A stretch of DNA of 20,137 bases from JBGPJM01 sp041485385 (GTDB lineage: Bacteria > Planctomycetota > Phycisphaerae > Phycisphaerales > UBA1924). The notes beneath the pieces were generated by a model that searched no databases, was not told the origin of the DNA, and worked only from the letters and a program-made list of their open reading frames with translations. Below, in pieces: positions 6,064-12,960 of the stretch (within the stretch, counting starts at the first letter, position 1; each line of letters opens with the position of its first letter). The stretch is taken from contig JBGPJM010000071.1 of assembly GCA_041485385.1 (NCBI GenBank), positions 1 to 20,137 on the forward strand. Reading direction: 5' to 3'. The translations under genes were made by a program, and so were the position numbers.

Positions 6064-6608
6064 CAGTTCCGCTCCTCGACGCCGATCGTGATGTGCGCCA
6101 TCCGCTTCATGATCGGGTGCGCCCGCCCCCGGTCCTTCGGCTGGAACCTCTTGATCGTCGGCCCCGCGTCCACGCGGCTCTCCGCCACCACCAGCACCGT
6201 CACGTCCGCCTCCGCCTGCTCGGCGTCCGCGATCGCCGCGTTCAGCGCCTTCTTCACGTTCACCGCCGCACGCTTGGTCGTGAACGTGAGCAGGTTCAGC
6301 GCCTCGTCCACCCTCTTGCCACGGATCAGGTCCACCAGCAGTCCCACCTTCCGCGGGCTCCCGCGGTGGTACTTGTGCACCGTCGTGAACCGCGCGATCC
6401 CCGCGACCGTCGTCCCCAGCGCGCCGGCCAGGCGGTTGATGTCCTCGGCCTTGCACCGCGGATGGTCGCTCCCGCGCATCCAGTTCGTGACCGCCGCCGC
6501 CGCCTCGCCGCCGTCCAGCCCCGTCCGCTGGATCGCCTCGCCGAGCTGATCGACGCCCACGCCCTTCTCGGTCGCCAGCGCTCTGAGTTTGTCGCCTCTG
6601 ATTCTCAC
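6063..6608 (-). CDS. rplV: 50S ribosomal protein L22 with an N-terminal helix-turn-helix-like extension
   Basis: L22 lines the exit tunnel. Residues 72-181 are normal L22: ARFTTVHKYHRGSPRKVGLLVDLIRGKRVDEAL, then AESRVDAGPTIKRFQPKDRGRAHPIMKRMAHITI. The usual length is about 110-120, whereas this product has 181 residues. The first 71 look like a Cro/C1-type (XRE) DNA-binding fold: KLRALATEKGVGVDQLGEAI, then AAAAVTNWMRGSDHP, then EDINRLAGALGTTVAGI. The chosen GTG start at 6608 has GAGGA six bases upstream. No start with a comparable site lies at the L22 core, and the frame is uninterrupted. The stop overlaps the rpsC start by one base. The domain call is from pattern only. Confidence 0.92.
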   Translation of the reverse strand: MRIRGDKLRALATEKGVGVDQLGEAIQRTGLDGGEAAAAVTNWMRGSDHPRCKAEDINRLAGALGTTVAGIARFTTVHKYHRGSPRKVGLLVDLIRGKRVDEALNLLTFTTKRAAVNVKKALNAAIADAEQAEADVTVLVVAESRVDAGPTIKRFQPKDRGRAHPIMKRMAHITIGVEERN

Positions 6609-6661
6609 GGCCTGTCCTCGCTGTGCCCGCGCCCACGCGGGAAATGCTGCCCGTACCGACC

Positions 6662-6973
6662 TCACGACTTCGTGGCGGCGCCCTCGACCTTGATGCCCGC
6701 CTCGATGCCTTCCTTCTTGTTCGTGTGCCCGCGGAACGTCCGCGTCAGTGCGAACTCCCCCAGCTTGTGCCCCACCATGTCCTCCGTAATGAACACGTCC
6801 ATGAAGATCCGCCCGTTGTGCACCTTGAACGTGTGCCCCACGAACTCCGGCACGATCGTGCACCGGCGGGCCCACGTCTTCAGCGGCTCCCGCTTGTTCT
6901 GCTGGTTGAGCCGCTCCACCCGGCGGTAGAGCTTCTCGACAACATACGGACCTTTCTTCAGACTCCGGCCCAT
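6662..6973 (-). CDS. rpsS: 30S ribosomal protein S19
   Basis: S19 is in the 30S head near the A-site finger. The 103-residue product starts MGRSLKKGPYVVEKLYRRVE and contains WARRCTIVPEFVGHTFKVHNGR, VGHKLGEFALTRTFRGHT, the S19 core. Its C-terminal NKKEGIEAGIKVEGAATKS is somewhat longer than usual. The DNA for that tail (GATGCC/CTTCTTGTT words at about 6692-6722) resembles the words of the repeats just upstream, at 6999-7140. Confidence 0.97.
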   Translation of the reverse strand: MGRSLKKGPYVVEKLYRRVERLNQQNKREPLKTWARRCTIVPEFVGHTFKVHNGRIFMDVFITEDMVGHKLGEFALTRTFRGHTNKKEGIEAGIKVEGAATKS

Positions 6974-6998
6974 ACTCGCTTCCTTGGTCCCCCGCTGT

Positions 6999-7186
6999 GC
7001 CTCGATGCCTTGATGCCTCGTGCCTTGATGCCTTCTTGTTCTTCAACCTCTTACTTCAGCTGCCCGCACCGCTTGCTCACCCGCCGCCGCCCGCTGCCTC
7101 GATGCCTTGATGCCTCGTGCCTTGATGCCTTCTTGTTCTTCAACCTCTTACTTCAGCTGCCCGTACCGCTTGCTCACCCGCCGCCG
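6999..7186 (-). repeat. 91-bp direct duplication covering the 3' end of rplB
   Basis: Bases 6999-7089 repeat bases 7096-7186 at an offset of 97, with one difference that I see (GCACCG against GTACCG at 7066 and 7163). The right copy contains the last codons and stop of rplB. The left copy is a stranded fragment of that gene end, with a stop at 7051-7053. Each copy also contains short units of the GATGCCTT/GATGCCTC/GTGCCTT type. The duplication fills the whole spacer between rplB and rpsS and looks like a recent local event. Confidence 0.9.
7051..7089 (-). pseudogene. Duplicated C-terminal fragment of rplB
   Basis: This stretch reads as about 12 codons ending RRVSKRCGQLK and a TAA stop, one residue different from the true rplB end (RRVSKRYGQLK). 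It has no start codon of its own and results from the 91-bp duplication. It is not expected to be translated separately. Confidence 0.8.
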
Positions 7187-8005
7187 GATGATCAGCTTCG
7201 AGCTGTGCTGTTTCCGATTCCTCGTCCCGCCGCCCTTGGACTCCACACCCGTCGGCCCGCACGGCGGCCGGTTCCCCTTGCTCCGCCCAGAGCCGCCGCC
7301 CAGCGGGTGCGCGTTGTGGCTCTTCGCCACGCCGCGGGTGATCGGCCGGATCCCCAGGTGCCGGCTCATCCCCGCCTTCCCCAGCATCCGGTTCTTGTGG
7401 TCCGCGTTTCCCACCTGCCCGATCGTCGCCCGGCAGTCCACCGGCACCAGCCGCTGCTCGCCCGAGGGGAGCACCAGCGTCGCGTAGTGCCCTTCCTTGT
7501 TCGTCAGCCGCGCCGACATCCCCGCCGAGCGGCACATCTGCGCGCCGCGCCCGGGGATCATCTCCACGCAGTGCACGCTCAGGCCCGTCGGGATGTCCTT
7601 CAGACGCATGTTGTTCCCGGTCTTGGGCTCCACCGGCCCCGTTCCGGACGACTCCAGCGTCTCCCCGTCCTTCAGGTCCGTCGGCGCCGGGATGTACCGC
7701 TTCACCCCGTCGGCATACTCGATCAGCGCGATGTGGCACGTCCGGTTCGGGTCGTACTCGATCCCCACCACCTTCCCCGCGATTCCGTCGCGGTCCGAGC
7801 GACGGAAGTCGATCAGCCGGTAGTTGCGCTTGGCGCCGCCGCCGATGCCGCGCATCGTGATCTTCCCGCTGTGGTTCCGCCCGCCGGTCTTGCACAGCGG
7901 GCGCATCAGCGACTTCTCCGGACGCTTCTTGGTCACCTCGGAGTGCGTGTTCACCGAAGCGTTGCGGCGCCCGGCGGAGGTCGGCTTGTAAACTCTGATC
8001 GGCAT
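7148..8005 (-). CDS. rplB: 50S ribosomal protein L2
   Basis: L2 supports the peptidyl transferase centre and subunit association. The 285-residue product begins MPIRVYKPTSAGRRNASV and contains GGRNHSGKITMRGIGGGAKRNYRLIDF, IEYDPNRTCHIALIEYADGVKRYI and SAGMSARLTNKEGHYATLVLPSGE, all L2 hallmarks. The C-terminal loop, usually MNPVDHPHGGGEGR, reads KSHNAHPLGGGSGRSKG: the key histidine and GGG are kept but neighbours differ. A start 12 bases further upstream exists (MGTAMPIR), but the ATG at 8005 is the family start. The 3' end is duplicated downstream. Confidence 0.97.
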   Translation of the reverse strand: MPIRVYKPTSAGRRNASVNTHSEVTKKRPEKSLMRPLCKTGGRNHSGKITMRGIGGGAKRNYRLIDFRRSDRDGIAGKVVGIEYDPNRTCHIALIEYADGVKRYIPAPTDLKDGETLESSGTGPVEPKTGNNMRLKDIPTGLSVHCVEMIPGRGAQMCRSAGMSARLTNKEGHYATLVLPSGEQRLVPVDCRATIGQVGNADHKNRMLGKAGMSRHLGIRPITRGVAKSHNAHPLGGGSGRSKGNRPPCGPTGVESKGGGTRNRKQHSSKLIIRRRVSKRYGQLK

Positions 8006-8020
8006 GGCAGTTCCCAACTT

Positions 8021-8115
8021 CTAAGTGCTAAGTCCCGACTTCCTGCTTCTCACTTTTCACTTCTCGCTTTTTCACTTCTATCTCTTCCTGCTCACTGCTC
8101 ACTTCTCACTGCTCA
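8021..8115 (-). repeat. Seven-base repeat tract between rplW and rplB
   Basis: The spacer starts with one AGTGCT-type arm (CTAAGTGCTAAGT, 8021-8033) beside the rplB start. It then runs through a long TTCTCACT-type tract (ACTTTTCACTTCTC, then CTCACTGCTCACTTCTCACT and GCTCACTTCTT). Both repeat families seen elsewhere in the cluster therefore occur together here. Confidence 0.75.
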
Positions 8116-8120
8116 CTTCT

Positions 8121-8402
8121 TCAAGAGAACAGATCGATCGTGTCCTCTTCATGCAACCGCACGATCGCCATCTTCCACCGCTTCCCCGGCACCACCCCGT
8201 ACCGCAGCCGGCGCGTCCGCTCCTTGCGCACCTGCGTGTTCACCCCCACCACCCGGACCTTGTACAGGCTCTCCACCGCCGCCTTGATCTGGTCCTTGCT
8301 CGCCCGCAGGTCCACCTCGAACGCGTACCGCTTCAGCTCGTTCATCCCGTACGTGCTCTTCTCGGTCACCAGCGGCTTGCGGATGATGTAGGTGTGGTCC
8401 AT
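8121..8402 (-). CDS. rplW: 50S ribosomal protein L23
   Basis: L23 lies at the exit tunnel and docks trigger factor and SRP. The 93-residue product starts MDHTYIIRKPLVTEKSTYGMNELKRYAFEVDLRASKDQIKAAVE, the L23 pattern, and continues with VVGVNTQVRKERTRRLRYG. Length is normal. Its ATG shares one base with the rplD stop (TAATG), suggesting coupled translation. Confidence 0.97.
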   Translation of the reverse strand: MDHTYIIRKPLVTEKSTYGMNELKRYAFEVDLRASKDQIKAAVESLYKVRVVGVNTQVRKERTRRLRYGVVPGKRWKMAIVRLHEEDTIDLFS

Positions 8403-9091
8403 TACGCGGCCTCCTCAGCAGCGGCTCGCCCCATCGGGCTCACCTTCGCGTCCTTGCCCGTCTGCGACGACGGCCCCTTCAACCACGCCTCCAGGTCCGC
8501 CTTCGCGATCACCAGGTAGCGATGGTTGAGCATGTCGAAGCAGTTCAGCTGCTGCGCCTGGCACAGCGTCACGTCCTCGACGTTCCGCCCCGACAGACGT
8601 GCGTTGTGGTTGTCCGTCGCCAGCGCCACCAGCGCCGAGCGGTCGATCTTGATCGCCTTCAGGAACTCGATGAACGACTTGGTCTTCGGCGACTCGAACG
8701 CCAGCTTGTCGATCACCCGCACCTCCTGGTCCAGAAGCTTGGCCAGCAGCGCGTTGCGATTCGCCTTGCGGCGCATCTTCTTGGGCATGTCCAGCCGGTA
8801 GTCCTCGCGCGTCCTCTTTTTCGAGTGCGCGTGACCGCCGCCCTTGAACTGCGGCACCTTCTTGTCGCCGTGACGCGCCCGCCCCGTCCCCTTCTGCTTG
8901 TAGATCTTGCGCGTCGACCCCTCCACCGCGTGCCGGTTCTTCGTCCGCGCCGACCCCTGACGGGTGTTGGCGTGGTACCGCACGTACGCCTGCTTGATGA
9001 GCACCGGCGAGACATCCCCGCCCAACGCCTGCTCATCGATCTTCAGGGTGCCTACCGACGCACCCTTCATGTTGTAGACGGGGACATCCAT
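8402..9091 (-). CDS. rplD: 50S ribosomal protein L4
   Basis: L4 reaches into the exit tunnel and in E. coli represses the S10 operon. The 229-residue product starts MDVPVYNMKGASVGTLKIDE. It has RQGSARTKNRHAVEGSTRKIYKQKGTGRARHGDKKVPQFKGGG-like residues (about 49-92), the L4 loop signature, then the usual alpha/beta core with LVALATDNHNARLSGRNVEDV. The ATG at 9091 has GAGG about 8 bases upstream; the longer open frame to 9163 lacks family similarity. It is preceded by an unusually long 293-base gap after rplC. Confidence 0.97.
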   Translation of the reverse strand: MDVPVYNMKGASVGTLKIDEQALGGDVSPVLIKQAYVRYHANTRQGSARTKNRHAVEGSTRKIYKQKGTGRARHGDKKVPQFKGGGHAHSKKRTREDYRLDMPKKMRRKANRNALLAKLLDQEVRVIDKLAFESPKTKSFIEFLKAIKIDRSALVALATDNHNARLSGRNVEDVTLCQAQQLNCFDMLNHRYLVIAKADLEAWLKGPSSQTGKDAKVSPMGRAAAEEAA

Positions 9092-9384
9092 GTGTCGTAC
9101 CTCGTCCGACGCCTGCTCCGGCCCGGGCAACTCACCCGGGTCCGTCGCCCGCCGCTTCCTCACAGAGGGGGGCGGGCCGCTTCGCCTATCCGGCTCGCCT
9201 CCTCTTATTCAATGGGGCGGCTCGGACTCGACTCGGCTGTCTCTCCCGCGGGGTCTACTGCCCCTCGGGAGCCTGTCGCGTTGTTCCTGACCGGCGGTTT
9301 CCTCTGCTCCATTTGGGGCTTCGGACCCTCCGGCCTCGCCGGCCGCTCGCTGTCGCGGCCGAACGTTTCTCGTCAATCTGGCTC
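9092..9384 (-). other. 293-base gap between rplC and rplD with two hairpins
   Basis: I find no gene here that I can support; open frames lack family patterns. Two inverted repeats stand out. CTCCCG (9243-9248) pairs with CGGGAG (9266-9271), with an inner GGGG/CCCC pairing and a 7-base loop. CCCGGG (9122-9127) pairs with CCCGGG (9135-9140). Neither has a U-tract after it in the transcript. In most bacteria these two genes are nearly adjacent, so the gap is unusual. It could hold an internal promoter or processing site, but I see no convincing promoter. Confidence 0.55.
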
Positions 9385-10077
9385 TCAACCCTTGGCGACG
9401 TCCGCCAGCTTCTTGGCCTTGCTGCGGTTGAGCCGAACCGCCGCACGCACGACCACCGTTCCTGTATTCGCCCCCGGCACCGGACCCCTCACCAGAAGCA
9501 GGCCCTTCTCCGGGTCCAGCTTCACGACCTGCGCCGACCGGACCGTGACCTGCTCGTCCCCCATGTGCCCCGACATCCGCTTCCCCTTCTTCAGGCCGCC
9601 GCCCCATCCGCGGTTCGAGCAGTGCCCGCCGATCGAGCCCGGCGAGCGGTGCTTCCGCTCCGTGCCGTGCGAGGCGAACATGCCCTTGAAGTGGTACCGC
9701 TTCATCACCCCGGCGAACCCCTTCCCTTTGCTCTGCCCGATCACGTCCACGAACATCTGCCCCTCGAAGTCCTTCGCCGTCAGAGTCTGACCCAGCGTGT
9801 ACTTCGCCGCGTCCTCCGCGCTCACCTTGAACTCGCGGTGGTGCCGCTTGGGCCCGCTCCCCGCCTTCGAGTCATGCCCGATCATCGGGATCGTCGAGTT
9901 CCGCGCCTTCATGTCCCCGTACCCGATCTGCACGGCCGCGTACCCGTCGTTCTCCACGATCCGCACCTGCGTCACCACGCACGGCCCCAGCTGGATCACC
10001 GTCACGGGCACGAGCGCCCCCGCCGCGTCGAAGACGCGCGTCATGCCGACCTTCGTTCCGAACATCGAGAAAGCCAT
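9385..10077 (-). CDS. rplC: 50S ribosomal protein L3
   Basis: L3 is an early assembly protein close to the peptidyl transferase centre. The 230-residue product begins MAFSMFGTKVGMTRVFD and contains FVDVIGQSKGKGFAGVMKRYHFKG, SHGTERKHRSPGSIGGH, KRMSGHMGDEQVTVRSAQVV and the PVPGANTGTVVVR end, all L3 signatures. The ATG at 10077 has AGGA about 9 bases upstream. Hairpins lie on both sides of the gene: one after rpsJ and one before rplD. Confidence 0.97.
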   Translation of the reverse strand: MAFSMFGTKVGMTRVFDAAGALVPVTVIQLGPCVVTQVRIVENDGYAAVQIGYGDMKARNSTIPMIGHDSKAGSGPKRHHREFKVSAEDAAKYTLGQTLTAKDFEGQMFVDVIGQSKGKGFAGVMKRYHFKGMFASHGTERKHRSPGSIGGHCSNRGWGGGLKKGKRMSGHMGDEQVTVRSAQVVKLDPEKGLLLVRGPVPGANTGTVVVRAAVRLNRSKAKKLADVAKG

Positions 10078-10191
10078 CGTGCTCGTTCCTGCCTTGGCGG
10101 AAACCACTCCGCCGGGCCGCTTCGTGATCAGTCCCGTACGCCGGAACAGCCAGAGGAAGTCTTGATCTACCCGCTCCCCCCAAAACACACG

Positions 10192-10211
10192 CACGGCCCT
10201 GAAGGGCCGTG
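10192..10211 (-). terminator. Hairpin between rpsJ and rplC, possible attenuator
   Basis: CACGGCCC (10192-10199) and GGGCCGTG (10204-10211) form a perfect 8-bp stem; the transcript has a UUCA tetraloop. It starts 17 bases after the rpsJ stop on the minus strand and is followed by CGTGTGTTTTGG, a modest U-rich tail. It could act as a partial terminator or as a 3' processing or stabilising hairpin inside the cluster. The stem is clear; the function is inferred. Confidence 0.5.
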
Positions 10212-10227
10212 TCTGAAATCCGTCCCT

Positions 10228-10536
10228 CTATGCCTTGATCTTCACGAAAACGCCCGCAGGGACGACGAGGCGGTTGAGGGCCTCGACGGTGCGGGCGTTA
10301 GGCTCGATGATGTCGATGATCCGCTTGTGCGTCCGGATCTCAAACTGCTCGCGGCTCTTCTTGTCGATGAACGGGCTCCGCAGCACCGTGTAGCGCTCGA
10401 TCCGCGTCGGCAGCGGGATCGGGCCCGCCACCTTCGCGTTCGTGCGCTTGGCGTGCTCCACGATCTCCTTGGCCGAGGCGTCCAGGGCCAGGTGGTCGTA
10501 GGCTTCCATCCGGATTCGAATCTTGCCGCCCGTCAT
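10228..10536 (-). CDS. rpsJ: 30S ribosomal protein S10
   Basis: S10 is in the 30S head and in other bacteria also joins NusB in transcription antitermination. The 102-residue product starts MTGGKIRIRMEAYDHLALDASAKEIVEHAKRTNAKVAGPIPLPTRIERYTVLRSPF-like and contains KKSREQFEIRTHKRIIDI, the S10 pattern. The frame is open 18 codons further upstream, but the ATG at 10536 is the family start and has AAGGA just upstream. It is the first gene of the cluster here. tuf and fus, often found before it, are absent; a divergent secreted-protein gene lies upstream instead. Confidence 0.97.
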   Translation of the reverse strand: MTGGKIRIRMEAYDHLALDASAKEIVEHAKRTNAKVAGPIPLPTRIERYTVLRSPFIDKKSREQFEIRTHKRIIDIIEPNARTVEALNRLVVPAGVFVKIKA

Positions 10537-10995
10537 CGTGTCCTTCCGTCCAAGCTCGGTCGCCGATTCCTTCCCGCCGCGCCCTGCCACGCCGCTTCAC
10601 TCCAGCCATTCGTGCACGATGCCGCGGTACCGACGCCCCGGCCGGTTCCGACCGAAGATCCGCCGCGGCTTGATGCACTGAACAGCCCACTTCCGCGACC
10701 CCGAAAGCGAGCCCAGAAGCGTACGGCCCCGGGCCGGGATGTCAACTGCCCACACACCCACATTTCTGCACCCTTCCCGCTCGCCCTCCGCATCATCTCC
10801 GAGCCGCCGGCCACCGGATGCATGCATTCATCTCCCCTTCCCACGCGTACCCTCTTCCAGCCACCGCCCACGCCTGCCAAATCCGCGCTCCCAGCCTCGT
10901 CTCCCGCCCCTTCCCAAGCACTCCCGTTCGCTCGGTCGATCCTCTTCCGGTTCTCTAGGTCGCTTTCCGCCACCACATCAGGGGTTGAGCACACC
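10537..10995. other. Divergent intergenic region between rpsJ and the secreted-protein gene
   Basis: This 459-base region holds the candidate rpsJ promoter and its leader. On the minus strand an open frame (10597-10827, 76 codons) ends in a basic stretch IKPRRIFGRNRPGRRYRGIV and a TGA 61 bases before rpsJ. It crosses the putative promoter, and I cannot support it as a gene. The plus-strand side, rich in CCT/CCA words, shows no clear promoter for the rightward gene. Confidence 0.5.
10718..10745 (-). promoter_or_regulatory. rpsJ: Candidate sigma70-type promoter for the ribosomal cluster
   Basis: On the minus strand a perfect -35 box TTGACA (10745-10740) is followed after 16 bases by TACGCT (10723-10718), a partial -10 box. 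Transcription would start near 10711, giving a leader of about 175 bases before rpsJ. It is the best promoter-like sequence I see upstream of the cluster. The weak -10 box keeps confidence moderate. Confidence 0.45.
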
Positions 10996-12540
10996 ATGAT
11001 CCGATGGACCCGATTGACCCGCAGAACTCTCCACTCCGCCGCACCCATCCTCTTCTTGGCCGCCGCCATGCTCCCCATCGCCGCGGCCCAGCCCGCCGCC
11101 ACCCAACCCGCGAAGCAGCCGACCAAAAAGACCACCAAACCCGCCAGTCCCGCCGCCCCCGGCAAAGCCGAGCCCCCCAACGGCCCCCTCGTCGAATGGG
11201 CCGATGAGCTCTTCCACCTCGACTCCATCGGCCTCACCATGCACATGCCCGTGGGTGCCCGCACCCAGCAGATCCAGATCGCCGAGCAGTCCACCGTCCA
11301 GATCCTCCCTCCCGACAGCAGCTGGATCATCAACCTCCGCACCCCCGTCACCAGCAACGCGAGCTCCACCGCCCTGGAGGCCCTCGAGCAGACGATCGCC
11401 CTCATCCAGGGCCAGGTCGGCGTCGTCGACCCGCTCCAGAAACAGGTCCTCTCCACCCAGGCCAAAGTCCTCGACCGCACCGACCAGCTCCAGATCCCCG
11501 ACCTCCCCGTCGCCGCCCGCGCCTACATCCTCGTTCCCCGCAGCAGCGGCGACTCCCCCGTCGTCAAGGGCTACACCTTCTTCAAGACCACCCCCACCCA
11601 GTACGTCCTCTTCGAGCTCCTCGCTCCCGAGGCCTCGTTCCCCCGCGCTCGCACCGTCTACGAAACCACCATCGCCACCGTGAAGTTCGCCGATCAGAGC
11701 GCCGTCCTCGCGGCCCGCGGCTCCGCCGTCAAGTCCGGCATCGGCTTCTTCCAGCGTCTCACCCCCGCCGATTACACCGCCGCGCTGGGCAAGGCCGAGA
11801 CCTGGCAGCGCCTCTACCTGCCCGCCAACTCCGGCGCCCCCGCCGACGCCACCGAGTTCGGCTACCGCGGCCTCAAGTTCTGGCAGGGCAAGCGCGGCGA
11901 GATCAACCCCGATACCCCCCGCTCCCGCTGGAAAGACGACGAAAACCGCGACGGCATCCTCGCCCAGCTCACCGTCCGTCTCCTCCAGGAGGGCAACATC
12001 ATCGACAGCGTCGCCCGCTACTTCATGACCGCCGACCGCGCCGAAGAGGCGTGGTCCGTCCGCATGATCCAGAAGGACAAGACCGGCAAGGAGATGGGTC
12101 GCTGGACCGAAACCGCCGTCCGCTCCGGCAACGACGTCAACGTTCTGGTGCAGGAACCCGGCAAAAAACCCACTCCGATCGTCCCCTACATCCAGGGCGA
12201 GGGGTACATCAGCCAGGTCGATGCGTACCTCCTCCCCTCGCTCCTGATCAACGCGGCCGTCAAAGACAGCCTCGACGGCGACTTTGCCTTCTACACCTAC
12301 ACCAGCGCCTCGGAGACCATCGCCATCCGCACCGACACCGTGGCCCGCGACACGCAGGCCGGCGGCGTGTGGACGATCTCGACGAGGTTCCGCGACGAGG
12401 CCAAGCCGCAGCGGTCCATCTTCAACGACCGCGGCGACTTCACCCGCACCGAGCTCCCCGACGGCCGCCGCTGGGAACCCATCGAGTTGGCAACCCTCAA
12501 GCGCCTCTGGCAGGACAAGGGCCTGCCAACCAACAAGTGA
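10996..12540 (+). CDS. Secreted protein of unknown function
   Basis: I do not recognise this 514-residue protein. The ATG at 10996 opens an Arg-rich N-terminus and a hydrophobic segment (about residues 15-31, ending AAAQPAA), a good signal peptide, followed by a P/T/K/A-rich linker to about residue 62. The rest is an extracytoplasmic-looking domain with few cysteines. It starts VEWADELFHLDSIGLTMHMP, has a region with many short beta-type segments, and ends with DFTRTELPDGRRWEPIELATLKRLWQDKGLP. The open frame extends back through the ribosomal genes, but codons before 10996 are antisense to them. The ribosome-binding site is weak. It is divergent from rpsJ and followed by a terminator-like hairpin, so it is probably monocistronic. 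Confidence 0.85.
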   Translation: MIRWTRLTRRTLHSAAPILFLAAAMLPIAAAQPAATQPAKQPTKKTTKPASPAAPGKAEPPNGPLVEWADELFHLDSIGLTMHMPVGARTQQIQIAEQSTVQILPPDSSWIINLRTPVTSNASSTALEALEQTIALIQGQVGVVDPLQKQVLSTQAKVLDRTDQLQIPDLPVAARAYILVPRSSGDSPVVKGYTFFKTTPTQYVLFELLAPEASFPRARTVYETTIATVKFADQSAVLAARGSAVKSGIGFFQRLTPADYTAALGKAETWQRLYLPANSGAPADATEFGYRGLKFWQGKRGEINPDTPRSRWKDDENRDGILAQLTVRLLQEGNIIDSVARYFMTADRAEEAWSVRMIQKDKTGKEMGRWTETAVRSGNDVNVLVQEPGKKPTPIVPYIQGEGYISQVDAYLLPSLLINAAVKDSLDGDFAFYTYTSASETIAIRTDTVARDTQAGGVWTISTRFRDEAKPQRSIFNDRGDFTRTELPDGRRWEPIELATLKRLWQDKGLPTNK

Positions 12541-12586
12541 GGCCTCGCTGCTTACTGCTCACCCGTTTAGGGGGATGTCTATTCTG

Positions 12587-12629
12587 CGCGCCCAAATCGG
12601 GAATTACCCTATGGTTTTGGCGCGTTTTT
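12587..12629 (+). terminator. Rho-independent-like terminator after the secreted-protein gene
   Basis: CGCGCC (12587-12592) pairs with GGCGCG (12619-12624). After one mismatch, AAA pairs with TTT, and an inner GGG-AATTA-CCC stem closes the loop. Five thymines follow directly (12625-12629). It begins 47 bases after the stop codon of the 514-residue protein. Confidence 0.55.
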
Positions 12630-12889
12630 GGGGACGTTCGGTAGACTAACCACGATGTTCCGCGCGGCTCCGTCCGCCTCTTCGAGTGCCTGATGCCCGA
12701 TGCCTTGGTGCCTTCCCGGTCGCGTCAAAATGGAGAACATTGACCCCGGTTCATGGGGGCAGCGTGGGCCGCGCCGCTACTTCCTCTCGTTGGCCGCGCC
12801 GCCGGCTCGACGAGGTCGACGATGGTGACCGCCGCGCCCGGCGGAACCATCCAGGAATCGTGACATGGCCGCGGGTGGGACGGCGCGTT

Positions 12890-12960
12890 TCTCTCTGGTC
12901 GCTCCACCGGGGAGCGGCAACGCAGCCGAGCTGTCCGGCCAAAGCCCCTGACCAAAGAGA
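12890..12960 (+). promoter_or_regulatory. Candidate structured RNA leader of the dockerin-protein gene
   Basis: TCTCTCTGGTC (12890-12900) can pair with GACCAAAGAGA (12950-12960) over 11 positions with one mismatch. Inside are hairpins CGCTCC/GGAGCG (12900-12916) and GCCG/CGGC (from about 12924), joined by GCAACGCA and CAAAGCCCCT segments. A closing stem around two hairpins just before an ATG (12967) is the general shape of a riboswitch or ribosome-binding regulator. I could not match it to a known class. Confidence 0.35.

Noticed and set aside
9313..10995. Very long plus-strand open frame leading into the 514-residue secreted protein
   Set aside because: The part before 10996 runs antisense to rplC and rpsJ and reads as Arg/His/Pro-rich shadow sequence; the signal peptide starts at 10996.
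10533..11480. 315-codon minus-strand frame upstream of rpsJ
   Set aside because: It overlaps the secreted-protein gene in antisense, and its sequence has no family pattern or suitable start.
12890..12960. Identification as a cyclic-di-GMP (GEMM) or cobalamin riboswitch
   Set aside because: Only short pieces such as ACGCA-GCC resemble GEMM; the 5' half and the conserved tetraloop-receptor parts do not match, so no class is named.
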